From positions 52,541-116,540 of the forward strand of contig NZ_CAJVAS010000018.1 of assembly GCF_910593845.1 (NCBI RefSeq): 64,000 nucleotides of DNA, written 5' to 3'. Positions within the stretch are counted from its first letter, which is position 1, and every line of letters starts with the position of its first letter. The notes beneath the pieces were generated by a model. The model was given only the letters and a program-made list of their open reading frames with translations. It was not told the origin of the DNA and did no database searches. The DNA is from Paenibacillus solanacearum. Its GTDB lineage: Bacteria > Bacillota > Bacilli > Paenibacillales > NBRC-103111. The position numbers were made by a program, and so were the translations under genes. Of this stretch, positions 1-8,351 are shown in pieces.

Positions 1-79
1 TAATGGAGGAGTTGCTGCTGAGAATTCCGAGCGCCGCCAAAATCAACAGAACAATCGAAGGCATATCGATTTGTGGCAT
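1..79 (-). CDS. UPF0756 (DUF441) membrane protein, N-terminal part
   Basis: The gene starts at ATG (79-77, minus strand) behind the ribosome site AAAGGAG and runs off the window edge after 26 codons. The visible peptide begins MPQIDMPSIVLLILAALG and continues into an SSNSS stretch. A hydrophobic first helix followed by a Ser/Asn turn is what the UPF0756/DUF441 family (Bacillus YtwI type), small multi-pass membrane proteins of unknown function, shows at its N-terminus. The assignment rests only on this short stretch. Confidence 0.5.
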   Translation of the reverse strand, partial: MPQIDMPSIVLLILAALGILSSNSSI

Positions 80-130
80 AGTCAGAAGCTCCTTTGATAG
101 GGAATGGAATTTCGTAACGCCGGGCTTGCG

Positions 131-838
131 CTATACGGACGGCAAATGAAGCTCTTCTCTGGCCTTCGCTTCGCTTTTTTCCGGCCAGTGCACGCCCTGC
201 TCCCATGCCAGAACGAAAGATTCGTATCTGCGCTCTGCCGGAACGGCGTCCAACGGGCCGAAATACCGCTCGATCGCGAGCAGCTGCGATGCGTGCGCCC
301 GCAGCGCTTCCGCCTTCATCTGCCACTGCGGCTCCGTATCGATCGTGAGTGCCGGTCGGCGCCCTTGCTGCCGCAATTCGTCCGACATGACATAGTACAG
401 CCGCTCCACGGCCGGACATTGGCCGTTCAGCACCGCTTTCGTCGCGAGCCGGGAGATCGCCATATGATCGGGGTGGCGGTTGCCGCCGTCTTCGGGAAAG
501 GTGAACACCGCCTTGGACCGGTGCCGGTTAATAAATGCCGCGACCCGTTCCACGGCCTCGCGCTCCTCCGCGGCGGCGAGCCGGCCGTCGGGATAACCGA
601 GGTGAACGACCTCCGAGAGGCCGAGGACGGCCGCCGCGCGGTTCATTTCGCGCTCGCGCAGCGCTCCGAGCTGCTCGCCGGTCAGATGGCCGAAGGCGCC
701 GTTCTTCTTCCCGGCATCGCCCCGGGTGGCGAGCAGCAGGGCCGGCGGGTGGCCCGCATCGGCAAGCTGCCGAATAAGACAGGCGCTCAGAAATGTTTCA
801 TCATCGGGGTGCGCGTAAATCAAGCTGACGCTGGACAT
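131..838 (-). CDS. PIG-L/LmbE family deacetylase
   Basis: This 235-residue protein belongs to the PIG-L (LmbE-like) zinc-dependent N-acetylglucosaminyl deacetylases. The metal and catalytic motif AHPDDE lies at residues 9-14, and the second zinc motif HPDH is seen mid-protein in NRHPDHMAIS. In Firmicutes such proteins act in bacillithiol synthesis (BshB type) or deacetylate other N-acetyl sugars; which applies here cannot be told from sequence. I chose the ATG at 838 because GGAG lies 6-7 bases upstream. A GTG at 859 would add seven residues but has no good ribosome site. The gene is convergent with nothing visible on its left and divergent from the DUF457 gene at 1020. Confidence 0.88.
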   Translation of the reverse strand: MSSVSLIYAHPDDETFLSACLIRQLADAGHPPALLLATRGDAGKKNGAFGHLTGEQLGALREREMNRAAAVLGLSEVVHLGYPDGRLAAAEEREAVERVAAFINRHRSKAVFTFPEDGGNRHPDHMAISRLATKAVLNGQCPAVERLYYVMSDELRQQGRRPALTIDTEPQWQMKAEALRAHASQLLAIERYFGPLDAVPAERRYESFVLAWEQGVHWPEKSEAKAREELHLPSV

Positions 839-1019
839 CGTTTGCTCCGTCCCTTCCACGTGGATTCCTGATTTATTATAGCCGAAGAACGGGACGTTTT
901 ACCAAACCTTGGGCCAAATGCAGAGGCCCCATGCCGCCGCCGAAGAGCGGGACCGCTCCGGCTTTCGCCCGATTTCCGAGTGCGCTATACTTAGCGGTAG
1001 AGGAGGGCCGCTATCATTT

Positions 1020-1895
1020 ATGGATACGATTACACATACGTTATTTGGACTTACTTTATACGGCGCGGTGGATAAAAGCGGCATGTCGAAGCACGAGAAG
1101 CAGGCACTGCTCTTCACGACGGTCGCCGGCTCGCAAATTCCCGATATCGACGTCATTTCCGCCTGGTGGGATTCGGCCGGCCGTTACCAGATGTGGCATC
1201 GCGGCCTGACGCATTCCATCTGGCTCGTGCCGGTCTGGGCGGCGCTGCTGGCCGGTCTGGCGCGCCTGCTGTGGCGCACCAAGGGCTGGAGTTTGTTCTT
1301 CATCGCACTGCTCGCCGTGTTCATTCACGATACGAGCGATCTGTTCAATGCCTGGGGGACCGGGTACTTCGAGCCTTTCTCGCCGATGCGCATCACGTTC
1401 GGCACGGTGCCGATCGTCGATCTCGTCTTCTGGGCGGTCATGCTCCTCGGCTTTGTCACCGTCCGGTGGGGCGGGCGGTTGAAGCGCATCCCGTCTCACC
1501 GCCTATACCGCTTGGTGTGGATGGTGATGGCGCTTCATGTGCTGATCCAATCCGTTCAAGGCTATACATTGTATCGCCAGGCTGCGCCGCTATATGACGA
1601 AGTCGCCTTGTCGGCGGACTTTGTTCCCGGCGTGTTTACCGTGATCGGGAAGAAGGGCGATAAGGTCGATCTGTCCAGAGGGACCGTATGGACAGGACTG
1701 CGGCAGCAAATGCAGCTCGTATCGAGAGAGGATACGAATCTGGATCGGCTGTTCGAGCAAAATCCGAAGGCGAAGACACTGTACGAATGGTCTCCTTTTG
1801 TCGTGATCGTCGATGACGAGAAGCGGATCGGGCTGTATGACCCGCGCTTTTACCGCAACGGGCAATCGTTCTTGTTCGAGTTTATCGAGAAGTAG
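1020..1895 (+). CDS. Membrane-bound metal-dependent hydrolase, DUF457/YdjM family
   Basis: 291-residue integral membrane protein. It opens with the family signature MDTITHTLFG and carries PDIDV and WHRGLTHS motifs around residues 40-65, followed by FIHDTSDLFNAWGT; the His/Asp residues in these motifs are those conserved in the YdjM/DUF457 group of predicted membrane metal-dependent hydrolases. Several hydrophobic helices span the first 190 residues, and the C-terminal third is soluble. The ATG at 1020 is the first codon that starts with the family motif; AGGAGG at 1001-1006 is somewhat far (13 bases). The physiological substrate is unknown. Confidence 0.85.
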   Translation: MDTITHTLFGLTLYGAVDKSGMSKHEKQALLFTTVAGSQIPDIDVISAWWDSAGRYQMWHRGLTHSIWLVPVWAALLAGLARLLWRTKGWSLFFIALLAVFIHDTSDLFNAWGTGYFEPFSPMRITFGTVPIVDLVFWAVMLLGFVTVRWGGRLKRIPSHRLYRLVWMVMALHVLIQSVQGYTLYRQAAPLYDEVALSADFVPGVFTVIGKKGDKVDLSRGTVWTGLRQQMQLVSREDTNLDRLFEQNPKAKTLYEWSPFVVIVDDEKRIGLYDPRFYRNGQSFLFEFIEK

Positions 1896-1929
1896 GCAGT
1901 GAAAATGAGCGCGGCGCATAATTGTATTG

Positions 1930-2207
1930 ACGGAGGTGAGGGTCATCGAACGGGAGCATGCGGTTGAACGAATCAGTAATGCGGTTGTGGAAGTAAAGAC
2001 GGCACACGCGTATGGAACCTTCCGAAGCAGGAGGCCGTGTCGTTGCTATCCGCCGTACCTGCGGTCGCAGAAGAAATCACTTCCTTCCATACGGCGGTTC
2101 AATCGTATTACCCGCAGCAGGACTGCGTGGAGAAGGCGCTGCAGGTTATTCATGACGGCATGGCGTTTCTTGACGCAGCCAAACGCTGCTGGGAATCGAT
2201 CCGCTGA
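1930..2207 (+). pseudogene. Degraded gene remnant, family not recognised
   Basis: Two protein-like stretches lie in different frames. The first, from about 1930, reads VIEREHAVERISNAVVEVKT. The second, an open stretch 1980-2207 in another frame without a usable start, reads RVWNLPKQEAVSLLSAV and ends GMAFLDAAKRCWESIR before TGA. Both have normal amphipathic composition, so a frameshifted or internally deleted gene is the simplest reading. A perfect terminator follows at 2265. I cannot name the family. Confidence 0.33.
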
Positions 2208-2264
2208 TCAAGGAACAAATTCGCCGATCGAATCTTTGCCAAGCCAACGAATCTCATTCGCCCG

Positions 2265-2288
2265 GCACCCTCGTTAGAGGGTGCTTTT
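2265..2288 (+). terminator. Rho-independent terminator
   Basis: Perfect 8-bp stem GCACCCTC / GAGGGTGC with a GTTA loop, followed by TTTT. It lies between the degraded gene and the convergent deoR-type gene, so it may serve both directions. Confidence 0.8.
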
Positions 2289-2295
2289 CATATGC

Positions 2296-3054
2296 TTATA
2301 CCAACTGAATGGCTACGCCTTTGGAGGCGAGCTGATCAATATCTTCCTGCGGAGCCTGCCGATCCGTAATCATCATGTCAAAATGCTCGACCGGGCAAAC
2401 GAATGCCGGATGCACCTTGCCGAATTTGCTGTGGTCCGCGACCAGAATCGACTTGGCGGCATGGCGCATCATCACATTTTTGACCTCGGCGGATGTCAGC
2501 GACGGCGCGGTAATGCCGCTCTTGATATGAATCCCCGATGTACCGAGGAAGCAAAGGTTCGCGCGGAAGTAAGAAATCATTTTTTCCGCGAGCGGTCCGA
2601 TAATGCTGACCCTTGGGTTGACATCGCTCATGATGCCGCCGCAGACAAAGATGGAAATATCTTTTCGTTGGCTGAATATATGGGCAAGCTCAATGCTGGT
2701 AGTCACGATCGTGATATTGGAGAAAAGCGCGAGCTTGCTCGCAATTTCCAAATTGGTCGTGCCGCCGTCCATAAAAATGGTATCCCCTTCATTGACCAAA
2801 TCGACCGCGGCTTTAGCAATACGCTGCTTTTCGTCCAGTAAGCGAACAGGGGGGAGCGCCATTTTTTGGTTTTTCGAAATGATGGCGCCGCCGTTAACCC
2901 GCTGGATTTGAGCGATCTCTTCCAAGAAGGCCAGGTCACGACGGACAGTGGCGGGAGACACGTTGAGGCTTTGACACAGCTGGTCTATATTCATGAATTG
3001 ATTGGTTTTGATCAGTTCCATGATAGCGGCAAGACGCATTTCCTTCTTTTTCAT
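2296..3054 (-). CDS. DeoR family transcriptional regulator
   Basis: 252-residue DeoR-type repressor. The N-terminal winged HTH (about residues 3-58, with INQLC-like recognition helix and SPATVRRDLAFLE) is followed by the DeoR C-terminal sensor domain, a sugar-phosphate-isomerase-like fold (GDTIFMDGGTTNLEIA, residues ~90-105; later TSGIHIKSGITAPSLTSAEV). Family members bind phosphorylated sugars or nucleosides. The start at 3054 is preferred because AAGGA sits 8 bases upstream; an ATG at 3063 abuts it. The gene diverges from the 3455-7903 operon across a region with two related palindromes, so it probably represses that operon and perhaps itself. Confidence 0.9.
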   Translation of the reverse strand: MKKKEMRLAAIMELIKTNQFMNIDQLCQSLNVSPATVRRDLAFLEEIAQIQRVNGGAIISKNQKMALPPVRLLDEKQRIAKAAVDLVNEGDTIFMDGGTTNLEIASKLALFSNITIVTTSIELAHIFSQRKDISIFVCGGIMSDVNPRVSIIGPLAEKMISYFRANLCFLGTSGIHIKSGITAPSLTSAEVKNVMMRHAAKSILVADHSKFGKVHPAFVCPVEHFDMMITDRQAPQEDIDQLASKGVAIQLV

Positions 3055-3146
3055 TCGTGTCATTCCTTATATTTTCATTATTAAAAGTATACAAAGATCG
3101 TCATGGCCTTGTAAAGACAAGACGGATTATGCGGTTTTTAACTCCC

Positions 3147-3172
3147 TGAAATGATTAATGTTGATCATTTCA
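3147..3172. promoter_or_regulatory. Operator-like palindrome 1 (DeoR candidate)
   Basis: Perfect 9-bp inverted repeat TGAAATGAT / ATCATTTCA around an 8-base centre, between the deoR-type gene and the divergent operon. It shares the AAATGATTAAT...TCATTT pattern with the palindrome at 3282-3305. Confidence 0.6.
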
Positions 3173-3226
3173 TTTTGTTAATTTGATAAAACAATGGTTT
3201 TATGCTGCTATTTTGCGAAAAACGGA

Positions 3227-3255
3227 TTGATGATAATCAAATTATGATTTAATAT
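3227..3255 (+). promoter_or_regulatory. SigA-type promoter of the phosphatase/exoprotein/lipoprotein operon
   Basis: TTGATG (-35, 3227-3232), a 17-base spacer and TAATAT (-10, 3250-3255). It lies between the two palindromes and points to the gene at 3455. Confidence 0.62.
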
Positions 3256-3281
3256 AGGGGTATCGAAGGAGATTTCGTGAA

Positions 3282-3305
3282 AAAATGATTAATAATAGTC
3301 ATTTT
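3282..3305. promoter_or_regulatory. Operator-like palindrome 2 (DeoR candidate)
   Basis: Inverted repeat AAAATGA / TCATTTT with a 10-base centre starting TTAAT, about 20-45 bases downstream of the predicted transcription start. This is a position where a bound repressor would block RNA polymerase. Confidence 0.58.
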
Positions 3306-3454
3306 GGATGATGGGGAAGGAGGTTTGCTGCGAAAGGGGCAGGGGAGAGCAAACGCTCGTTAATGATGTGCCGGTCTGGATGAGGCAGCATCGTTCTGCC
3401 TGATCGCGCTTCGGCGAGACAAATCGATAAATCAATTTCAGGAGGAATCAGCGA

Positions 3455-4159
3455 TTGCGACTGTACATTATTCGTCATGCAGACCCGGACTACGCTAACA
3501 ACACGATCACCCCAGCCGGGCATTTGGAAGCGCGAGCTTTGGCTGACAGGATGCAGAAGGAGAACATCGATGTTATTTACAGCTCACCTATGGGGCGGGC
3601 GCTTCACACCATGCAGTATACCGCGGAGCGCACCGGTCTGGAACCAACCGTTCAGCCGTGGCTGGCCGAATTGGCCGGCTGGAAGGTGCCCGATGTGTCA
3701 GGCAAGCATGCGGTGGCATGGAATGTAGACGGCGAACGGATTCGAGGACATAAGCCGTTTCCTTCAAGCGAGAACTGGCACAGCCACCCGATGTATGATC
3801 AGACGGATTTGGCGCACAGATTTTCGCAGCTGAAACAAGATTCCGATCTGTTCCTCAAGGAGCTCGGGTACGAAAGAAACGATGGAGTATATGAGATGTT
3901 CCGGCCGAATGAACGGAAGATCGCTGTGTTTTGTCACATGGGCTTCGGCCTGGCATGGATAGCGCATTTGCTCGAGCTGCCGCTTTCCTTTGTGTGGAGC
4001 GGATTTTGGCTGGCTCCAAGCTCGGTAACGACCATTGTATTCGATCAAAGAACGGCGACGCGGGCCGTACCCCGTTGTTTGGGGATGGGCGATGTTTCGC
4101 ATCTTTACCAAGCCGGACTTCCCGTTCAGCCCAGCGGCATCATCGCCAATTTTTATTGA
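3455..4159 (+). CDS. Histidine phosphatase family protein (phosphoglycerate mutase-like)
   Basis: 234 residues. The phosphoacceptor motif RHAD is at residues 7-10 (LYIIRHADPDY), and the second catalytic histidine is probable in AVFCHMGFGLAW near residue 160. Family members dephosphorylate small metabolites or sugar phosphates; the substrate here is not predictable. The start codon is TTG at 3455, supported by AGGAGG 9 bases upstream and by the motif lying right at the N-terminus. It is the first gene of the putative DeoR-controlled operon, 67 bases before the discoidin-domain exoprotein. A role in making or removing the DeoR effector is a guess from position only. Confidence 0.87.
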   Translation: MRLYIIRHADPDYANNTITPAGHLEARALADRMQKENIDVIYSSPMGRALHTMQYTAERTGLEPTVQPWLAELAGWKVPDVSGKHAVAWNVDGERIRGHKPFPSSENWHSHPMYDQTDLAHRFSQLKQDSDLFLKELGYERNDGVYEMFRPNERKIAVFCHMGFGLAWIAHLLELPLSFVWSGFWLAPSSVTTIVFDQRTATRAVPRCLGMGDVSHLYQAGLPVQPSGIIANFY

Positions 4160-4226
4160 GCGAGCGCATGCATAATATTCGGCGGTGTTGATTGCCGCAA
4201 ACCATACGATCATAAGGAGGGTGTCG

Positions 4227-6521
4227 ATGCGGCCCAAAGCCAACGCTAAATGGTACTTCATCGCAGCCTTGCTGGTTGTTCTTGCTGCCATGGCCAGTCT
4301 TGCCGTAATGGTATGGTTCCCGAACGGCAAATCGGACGAACCAGTCCTGATCAGCTTGAACAAACCGGTAACCGCCATGTCTTCGGAAAAGGCTCACGAG
4401 CCTGTTTTCGCCATCGACGGGGATGCGGCCAGCTACTGGGCTTCCTCCCTCGGCACCGCCGGCATGACCTGGATGCAGGTCGATTTGGAAAGCATCCATA
4501 AGATCGACCAAATTCATCTACGCAACTGGGTCGATGGGAAACGGTTTTATCACTATTATATTACCGGGAGTATAGACGAAGCGAACTGGTTCCCTATCGC
4601 CGTGAAATCGGATGATCGCCCTGCTGCCGACGAGGGGGATCGATTCCAGGTTAAGGCAGTCGCCCGGTACGTCCGCGTCTATGTCACGCATCATTCCGCG
4701 AACAACAGCGCCCACATCAGCGACTTCAAAGTATATGGCCATCCTCTCGCAGCGAAAGCCGCCAATGACGCGCATCTCTTGGACATCGAACAGAGTGCGG
4801 TCGATCGGGAAACGTATTCTGCCGGTCAGCCGGTCAGTTTGACGTACAGCTTGCGAAATCCTTCCAAAGACAACAAGGTAACGCTATCTGCACTTCATGT
4901 GAAAATATTTAAGCTCAGCAATCCGTATGTGCTGCTAGAAATTCCGGTACAGTCCGGATTGACTGTTCTGCCGGGCCAATCGGTCAAGCGAACAGTCCCA
5001 TCGCTCTGGACCATTCCGAATGATATGCCTGCCGGCTCCTATGGGGTCTACTTCCAATTTCAATATGACAGCGGTTACATCGATGAACGCTATGCCGACT
5101 TTATTCGCGTCGTTTCGGGTTCGGAGCGCACGGTCTACCAGATCGACAAGCATAACTACAAGGGGATCGACGTGTACACGCTCGACGGCGGAATGAGCGC
5201 GGAATATGCAGTTCAGAAATCGGCGGAGATGCTGGGGGCCACCGTTTCGCATACATGGTATGTGTCGCCCAAGGGAGGAACGTTCCCGGTTTACGGAACG
5301 AGGTCTTTTTTACAGCGATCGATCCAGCAGACGGTCGATTTCTACAATAAAGAATTCGGCAAGGAGACGCCATTCGATACCGTCATCATTTCTACCGGAG
5401 TGATGCCCGTATCTTATATATCCCGAACGATGAAAGCGCCGGTGCTGCCGCTGCAGTATCTCGTCAGTCTCGATACGATCAAGGAGCTGCGTTCGATTTT
5501 GCAGTACGCCAACGCCAACGGAATTCCAAGCTTCGCCTCCATCGGTTACGCGCGTTCGATGCCGATGACCGCAGTGGCGTGGATGAAGCTGCTCGGGCTG
5601 CCCGAGGAATATAAACAATTCCTGAATCAGCATCAGGTGAAGCATGTGGTTCTGATGGGCGCCGACGAAACGAACGGCGGGGAAGATCTGGTGCGCAAGG
5701 TCGTTGGCGAAGGCGTGAACCCGGTCGGTACAGACCCCGGCGATATGTACGTTGTATATAAGCAGCGGGCCACGGCGCAGGACGTTGCCTTGTTGAACAA
5801 AGAAATTAAAGACCTTAGCGAAGCGCCGTTGGAGAAATATTCCCGTCATTTGTCCGACTGGGAAGGCGGTGTGGTCAAGCGGCAGATTGATGGATTCAGT
5901 CGTGATTTGAAGGCGTCGACCGGGGTTCGGGAGATCGTGTTCGTCACCGGACGCACCTCGCTGGGACTATACGATTTGCCTACGTTCGCAGTCCTGGAAT
6001 TTATGAAAAAAAACGAGGAGGTGTTTGCCGCGGATGGACCCGTCGTTCGCGGTGTGACGCTGAGCCCTTATTTGTTGTCGCATCCGTTCTATGAGACGAA
6101 TATTCGCTATGTGCCCCTCGTTTACTATCAAGGAAATACGACGCAGAATACGATTGACCTCCGCTTGAATGAGATGGTGCGCCAGGCGGTTCGCCGTTAT
6201 TTCCCGAACATTCGATTTGAGGATTTGAACATATGGATCAATGCTTCCAGGAATGCCGGCGGCAATGTAGCGGAGGAGTTCAAGAGAAGCCTCCGCGAGA
6301 AAGGGCTTCTGCATATCGAAGAACAAAATTACGGAGCAGACGAGGAGTGGAAACCGGAAGACGGCATGGAGGCTCCGACCGAGCGCATCGTGGAGCAATG
6401 GGCCGCATCGACGACGCCGGAAGCTCTGCAAGCGTGGGACCATCGCCTGACGCCGCTATCCATCGAGGATCTCAAGACGATCGCCCGCATCTATCCGAAT
6501 GTTTCTGTCACCCCTGAGTAA
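4227..6521 (+). CDS. Membrane-anchored/secreted protein with N-terminal F5/8 type C (discoidin) domain
   Basis: 764 residues, start ATG 4227 with AAGGAGG 6 bases upstream. One hydrophobic segment (residues ~10-30) acts as signal peptide or anchor. Residues ~40-175 form an F5/8 type C carbohydrate-binding domain (FAIDGDAASYWAS, TWMQVDLESIHKIDQIHLRN, ARYVRVYV). An immunoglobulin-like beta region follows (~190-295). The C-terminal 450 residues, beginning around YKGIDVYTLDGGMSAEYA, form a large domain I do not recognise; it looks alpha/beta and contains VILMGADETNGGEDL-like loops. The gene sits between the phosphatase and a sugar-binding lipoprotein, suggesting a cell-surface protein that binds a glycan handled by the same operon. 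Confidence 0.8.
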   Translation: MRPKANAKWYFIAALLVVLAAMASLAVMVWFPNGKSDEPVLISLNKPVTAMSSEKAHEPVFAIDGDAASYWASSLGTAGMTWMQVDLESIHKIDQIHLRNWVDGKRFYHYYITGSIDEANWFPIAVKSDDRPAADEGDRFQVKAVARYVRVYVTHHSANNSAHISDFKVYGHPLAAKAANDAHLLDIEQSAVDRETYSAGQPVSLTYSLRNPSKDNKVTLSALHVKIFKLSNPYVLLEIPVQSGLTVLPGQSVKRTVPSLWTIPNDMPAGSYGVYFQFQYDSGYIDERYADFIRVVSGSERTVYQIDKHNYKGIDVYTLDGGMSAEYAVQKSAEMLGATVSHTWYVSPKGGTFPVYGTRSFLQRSIQQTVDFYNKEFGKETPFDTVIISTGVMPVSYISRTMKAPVLPLQYLVSLDTIKELRSILQYANANGIPSFASIGYARSMPMTAVAWMKLLGLPEEYKQFLNQHQVKHVVLMGADETNGGEDLVRKVVGEGVNPVGTDPGDMYVVYKQRATAQDVALLNKEIKDLSEAPLEKYSRHLSDWEGGVVKRQIDGFSRDLKASTGVREIVFVTGRTSLGLYDLPTFAVLEFMKKNEEVFAADGPVVRGVTLSPYLLSHPFYETNIRYVPLVYYQGNTTQNTIDLRLNEMVRQAVRRYFPNIRFEDLNIWINASRNAGGNVAEEFKRSLREKGLLHIEEQNYGADEEWKPEDGMEAPTERIVEQWAASTTPEALQAWDHRLTPLSIEDLKTIARIYPNVSVTPE

Positions 6522-6616
6522 CCTGTGTTTTCCAACGATGATCGGGCTGTTTGGACATCCCGCCGCACCTTGCAAGCATAGCAGCCCTCGAATAAACGAT
6601 ATGAGGAGGCGTTTCA

Positions 6617-7903
6617 ATGAAAAACATAGCGATTGTATCCATCATTGGTGTGCTTGCAGGCTCTTTAACAGGCTGCGCGGGAGGCGGCGCTCCGGAAAGC
6701 CCGAAGCAGCCGGCAGCGGAAAAACCGCATGATCCGGTCACTTTAAAAATGTTCACGACCCAGCCGTTCAACAAGGACGATCTGAGCAACCTGATCAATG
6801 GACCGCTCCAGAAAAAATATCCTTATATTACCGTCGAGCCGATCGAAACGCCCAACAATTCGCTGACGCAATACATCGCCACCGGAGAGCCGATGGATCT
6901 GCTGACGATATACAACGGTCATATCCCGTCGTATAAAGACTTTAATATTTTTACGGATATTACGCCGCTGGCGCAAAAGATTTCATTTGATTTCGGCCGG
7001 TTCGATCCGCGGTCATTGGAAACGGTCCGGGCGATCTCGGACAAAGGCGAGCTGTACGGCATTCCTTATAACGTGCAGTTTAACGCAGTGTATTACAATA
7101 AGGACATTTTCGACCGGTTCGGGGTGGCGTATCCGAACGATGGGATGACATGGGAGGATGCGATTCGCATTGGCCAGAAGTTGACGCGTCTTCAGGACGG
7201 AGTGCAGTACCGGGGATTGGACCCGGAAAGCATCATTCGGCTAATGTACCCGTTATCCGCAACCGTTGTCGACGGCAAGACGAATAAATCTCTTGTGAGT
7301 GGCGAGCTGTACAGAAAGCTGTTCGAGACGGGGTACCAAATTTATTCCATTCCCGGAAACAAACCGGCGAAGTGGAGCATCAACTCCACGAACGCGTTTA
7401 TTAAGGACCGCAATGTGGCGATGTTTGCAGGCGTGAACATCTTTAACTCGCTCGCGCAGTACCAGGACTTGAACTGGGACCTCGCGCAGTACCCGAGCTA
7501 CAAGGATAAACCGAACGTGTACGGCATGTACGATCTGCACGTCATGACCATCAGCAAAACAAGCAAGTATCCGGACGAGGCGATGAAAGTACTGGAGGTG
7601 CTCTTCTCGGATGAGGTGCAGATGATGAGCACCAAAGAAACGGGGCGGGTATCTCCTCTGAAAGACCCGAAGTTCAAAGCGGCCTTCGGCGCAGATATGC
7701 CGGTTCTGAAAGGAAAGAGCATTCCAAGCATTTTTAAAAGCCAGCCCGCCTCGGCTCCGCCGTTCTCCATTCATTATCCGAAAGCGAGGGACATCCTCAG
7801 CAATCAATTCCAGCAATATGCAGACGACAAAAAGGACATGAATTCCGCGCTGAGGGACGCCGACGAACTGATCAATCAATATATATTGGAAAATACCAAG
7901 TGA
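6617..7903 (+). CDS. Extracellular solute-binding lipoprotein, family 1 (orphan)
   Basis: 428 residues. A lipoprotein signal with lipobox LTGC (Cys about residue 18) is followed by a disordered Pro/Glu linker and a family-1 sugar-binding fold, including GELYGIPYNVQFNAVYYNKD, the hinge motif common in oligosaccharide binders, and a C-terminal MNSALRDADELIN segment. Start ATG 6617 has AGGAGG upstream. It is 95 bases after the discoidin-domain gene, so probably cotranscribed. No permease genes follow; instead a fragment of an ABC exporter begins at its stop codon. It is a clear paralogue of the lipoproteins at 16347 and 55960. Confidence 0.9.
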   Translation: MKNIAIVSIIGVLAGSLTGCAGGGAPESPKQPAAEKPHDPVTLKMFTTQPFNKDDLSNLINGPLQKKYPYITVEPIETPNNSLTQYIATGEPMDLLTIYNGHIPSYKDFNIFTDITPLAQKISFDFGRFDPRSLETVRAISDKGELYGIPYNVQFNAVYYNKDIFDRFGVAYPNDGMTWEDAIRIGQKLTRLQDGVQYRGLDPESIIRLMYPLSATVVDGKTNKSLVSGELYRKLFETGYQIYSIPGNKPAKWSINSTNAFIKDRNVAMFAGVNIFNSLAQYQDLNWDLAQYPSYKDKPNVYGMYDLHVMTISKTSKYPDEAMKVLEVLFSDEVQMMSTKETGRVSPLKDPKFKAAFGADMPVLKGKSIPSIFKSQPASAPPFSIHYPKARDILSNQFQQYADDKKDMNSALRDADELINQYILENTK

Positions 7904-8082
7904 TCCTTGCCAGGAGGACCGGCGACAAGACGACGATATTGATTTCCCATCGTCTGGGGATTACCTCTATCGTCGACCGCATTCTCGTCTTCTCGAGCGG
8001 CGAAATTATCGAAGAAGGCAGCCACGAGGAGCTGATGGCGCTGGATGGCCAGTACGCCAAGATGTATCGCGCCCAGGCGTAA
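7900..8082 (+). pseudogene. C-terminal fragment of an ABC exporter ATPase domain
   Basis: The 60-codon open stretch overlaps the stop of the lipoprotein gene by four bases and carries only the end of an ABC nucleotide-binding domain: the H-loop TILISHRLG, then IVDRILVFSSGEIIEEGSHEEL. Walker A, the signature motif, Walker B and the membrane domain are all missing. It therefore looks like the 3' end of an exporter gene whose front was deleted or replaced when the lipoprotein gene arrived, rather than a working protein. Confidence 0.8.
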
Positions 8083-8146
8083 TGGTATAACGAGGACGTG
8101 GAGCTGCAAAGCAAGCTGGTCAATACGTAGTTGTAAGCGCGAGAGA

Positions 8147-8175
8147 AGCGGCTGCCGGGGAAGGCAGCCGCTGTT
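8147..8175 (+). terminator. Terminator-like hairpin
   Basis: Perfect 10-bp stem AGCGGCTGCC / GGCAGCCGCT with a 6-base loop, followed by GTTTG. It lies after the ABC fragment, probably its original terminator; the T-run is short. Confidence 0.6.
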
Positions 8176-8351
8176 TGCCGTGGCCTGAGGTTCTCAAGCG
8201 CATTGGCCGATTGGTCTGCGCACTGCTGCTTGGGACATGCGCGGCGAACAGCCAGGACGTGGCGCCGAGGCTTTCGCTCCCGGGGAAGCCCGGATACGGC
8301 GAGAGCGGGGGCGCAGACTTGCCGCTTGCGCGCGGTAGCGGCAGGCCGTAT

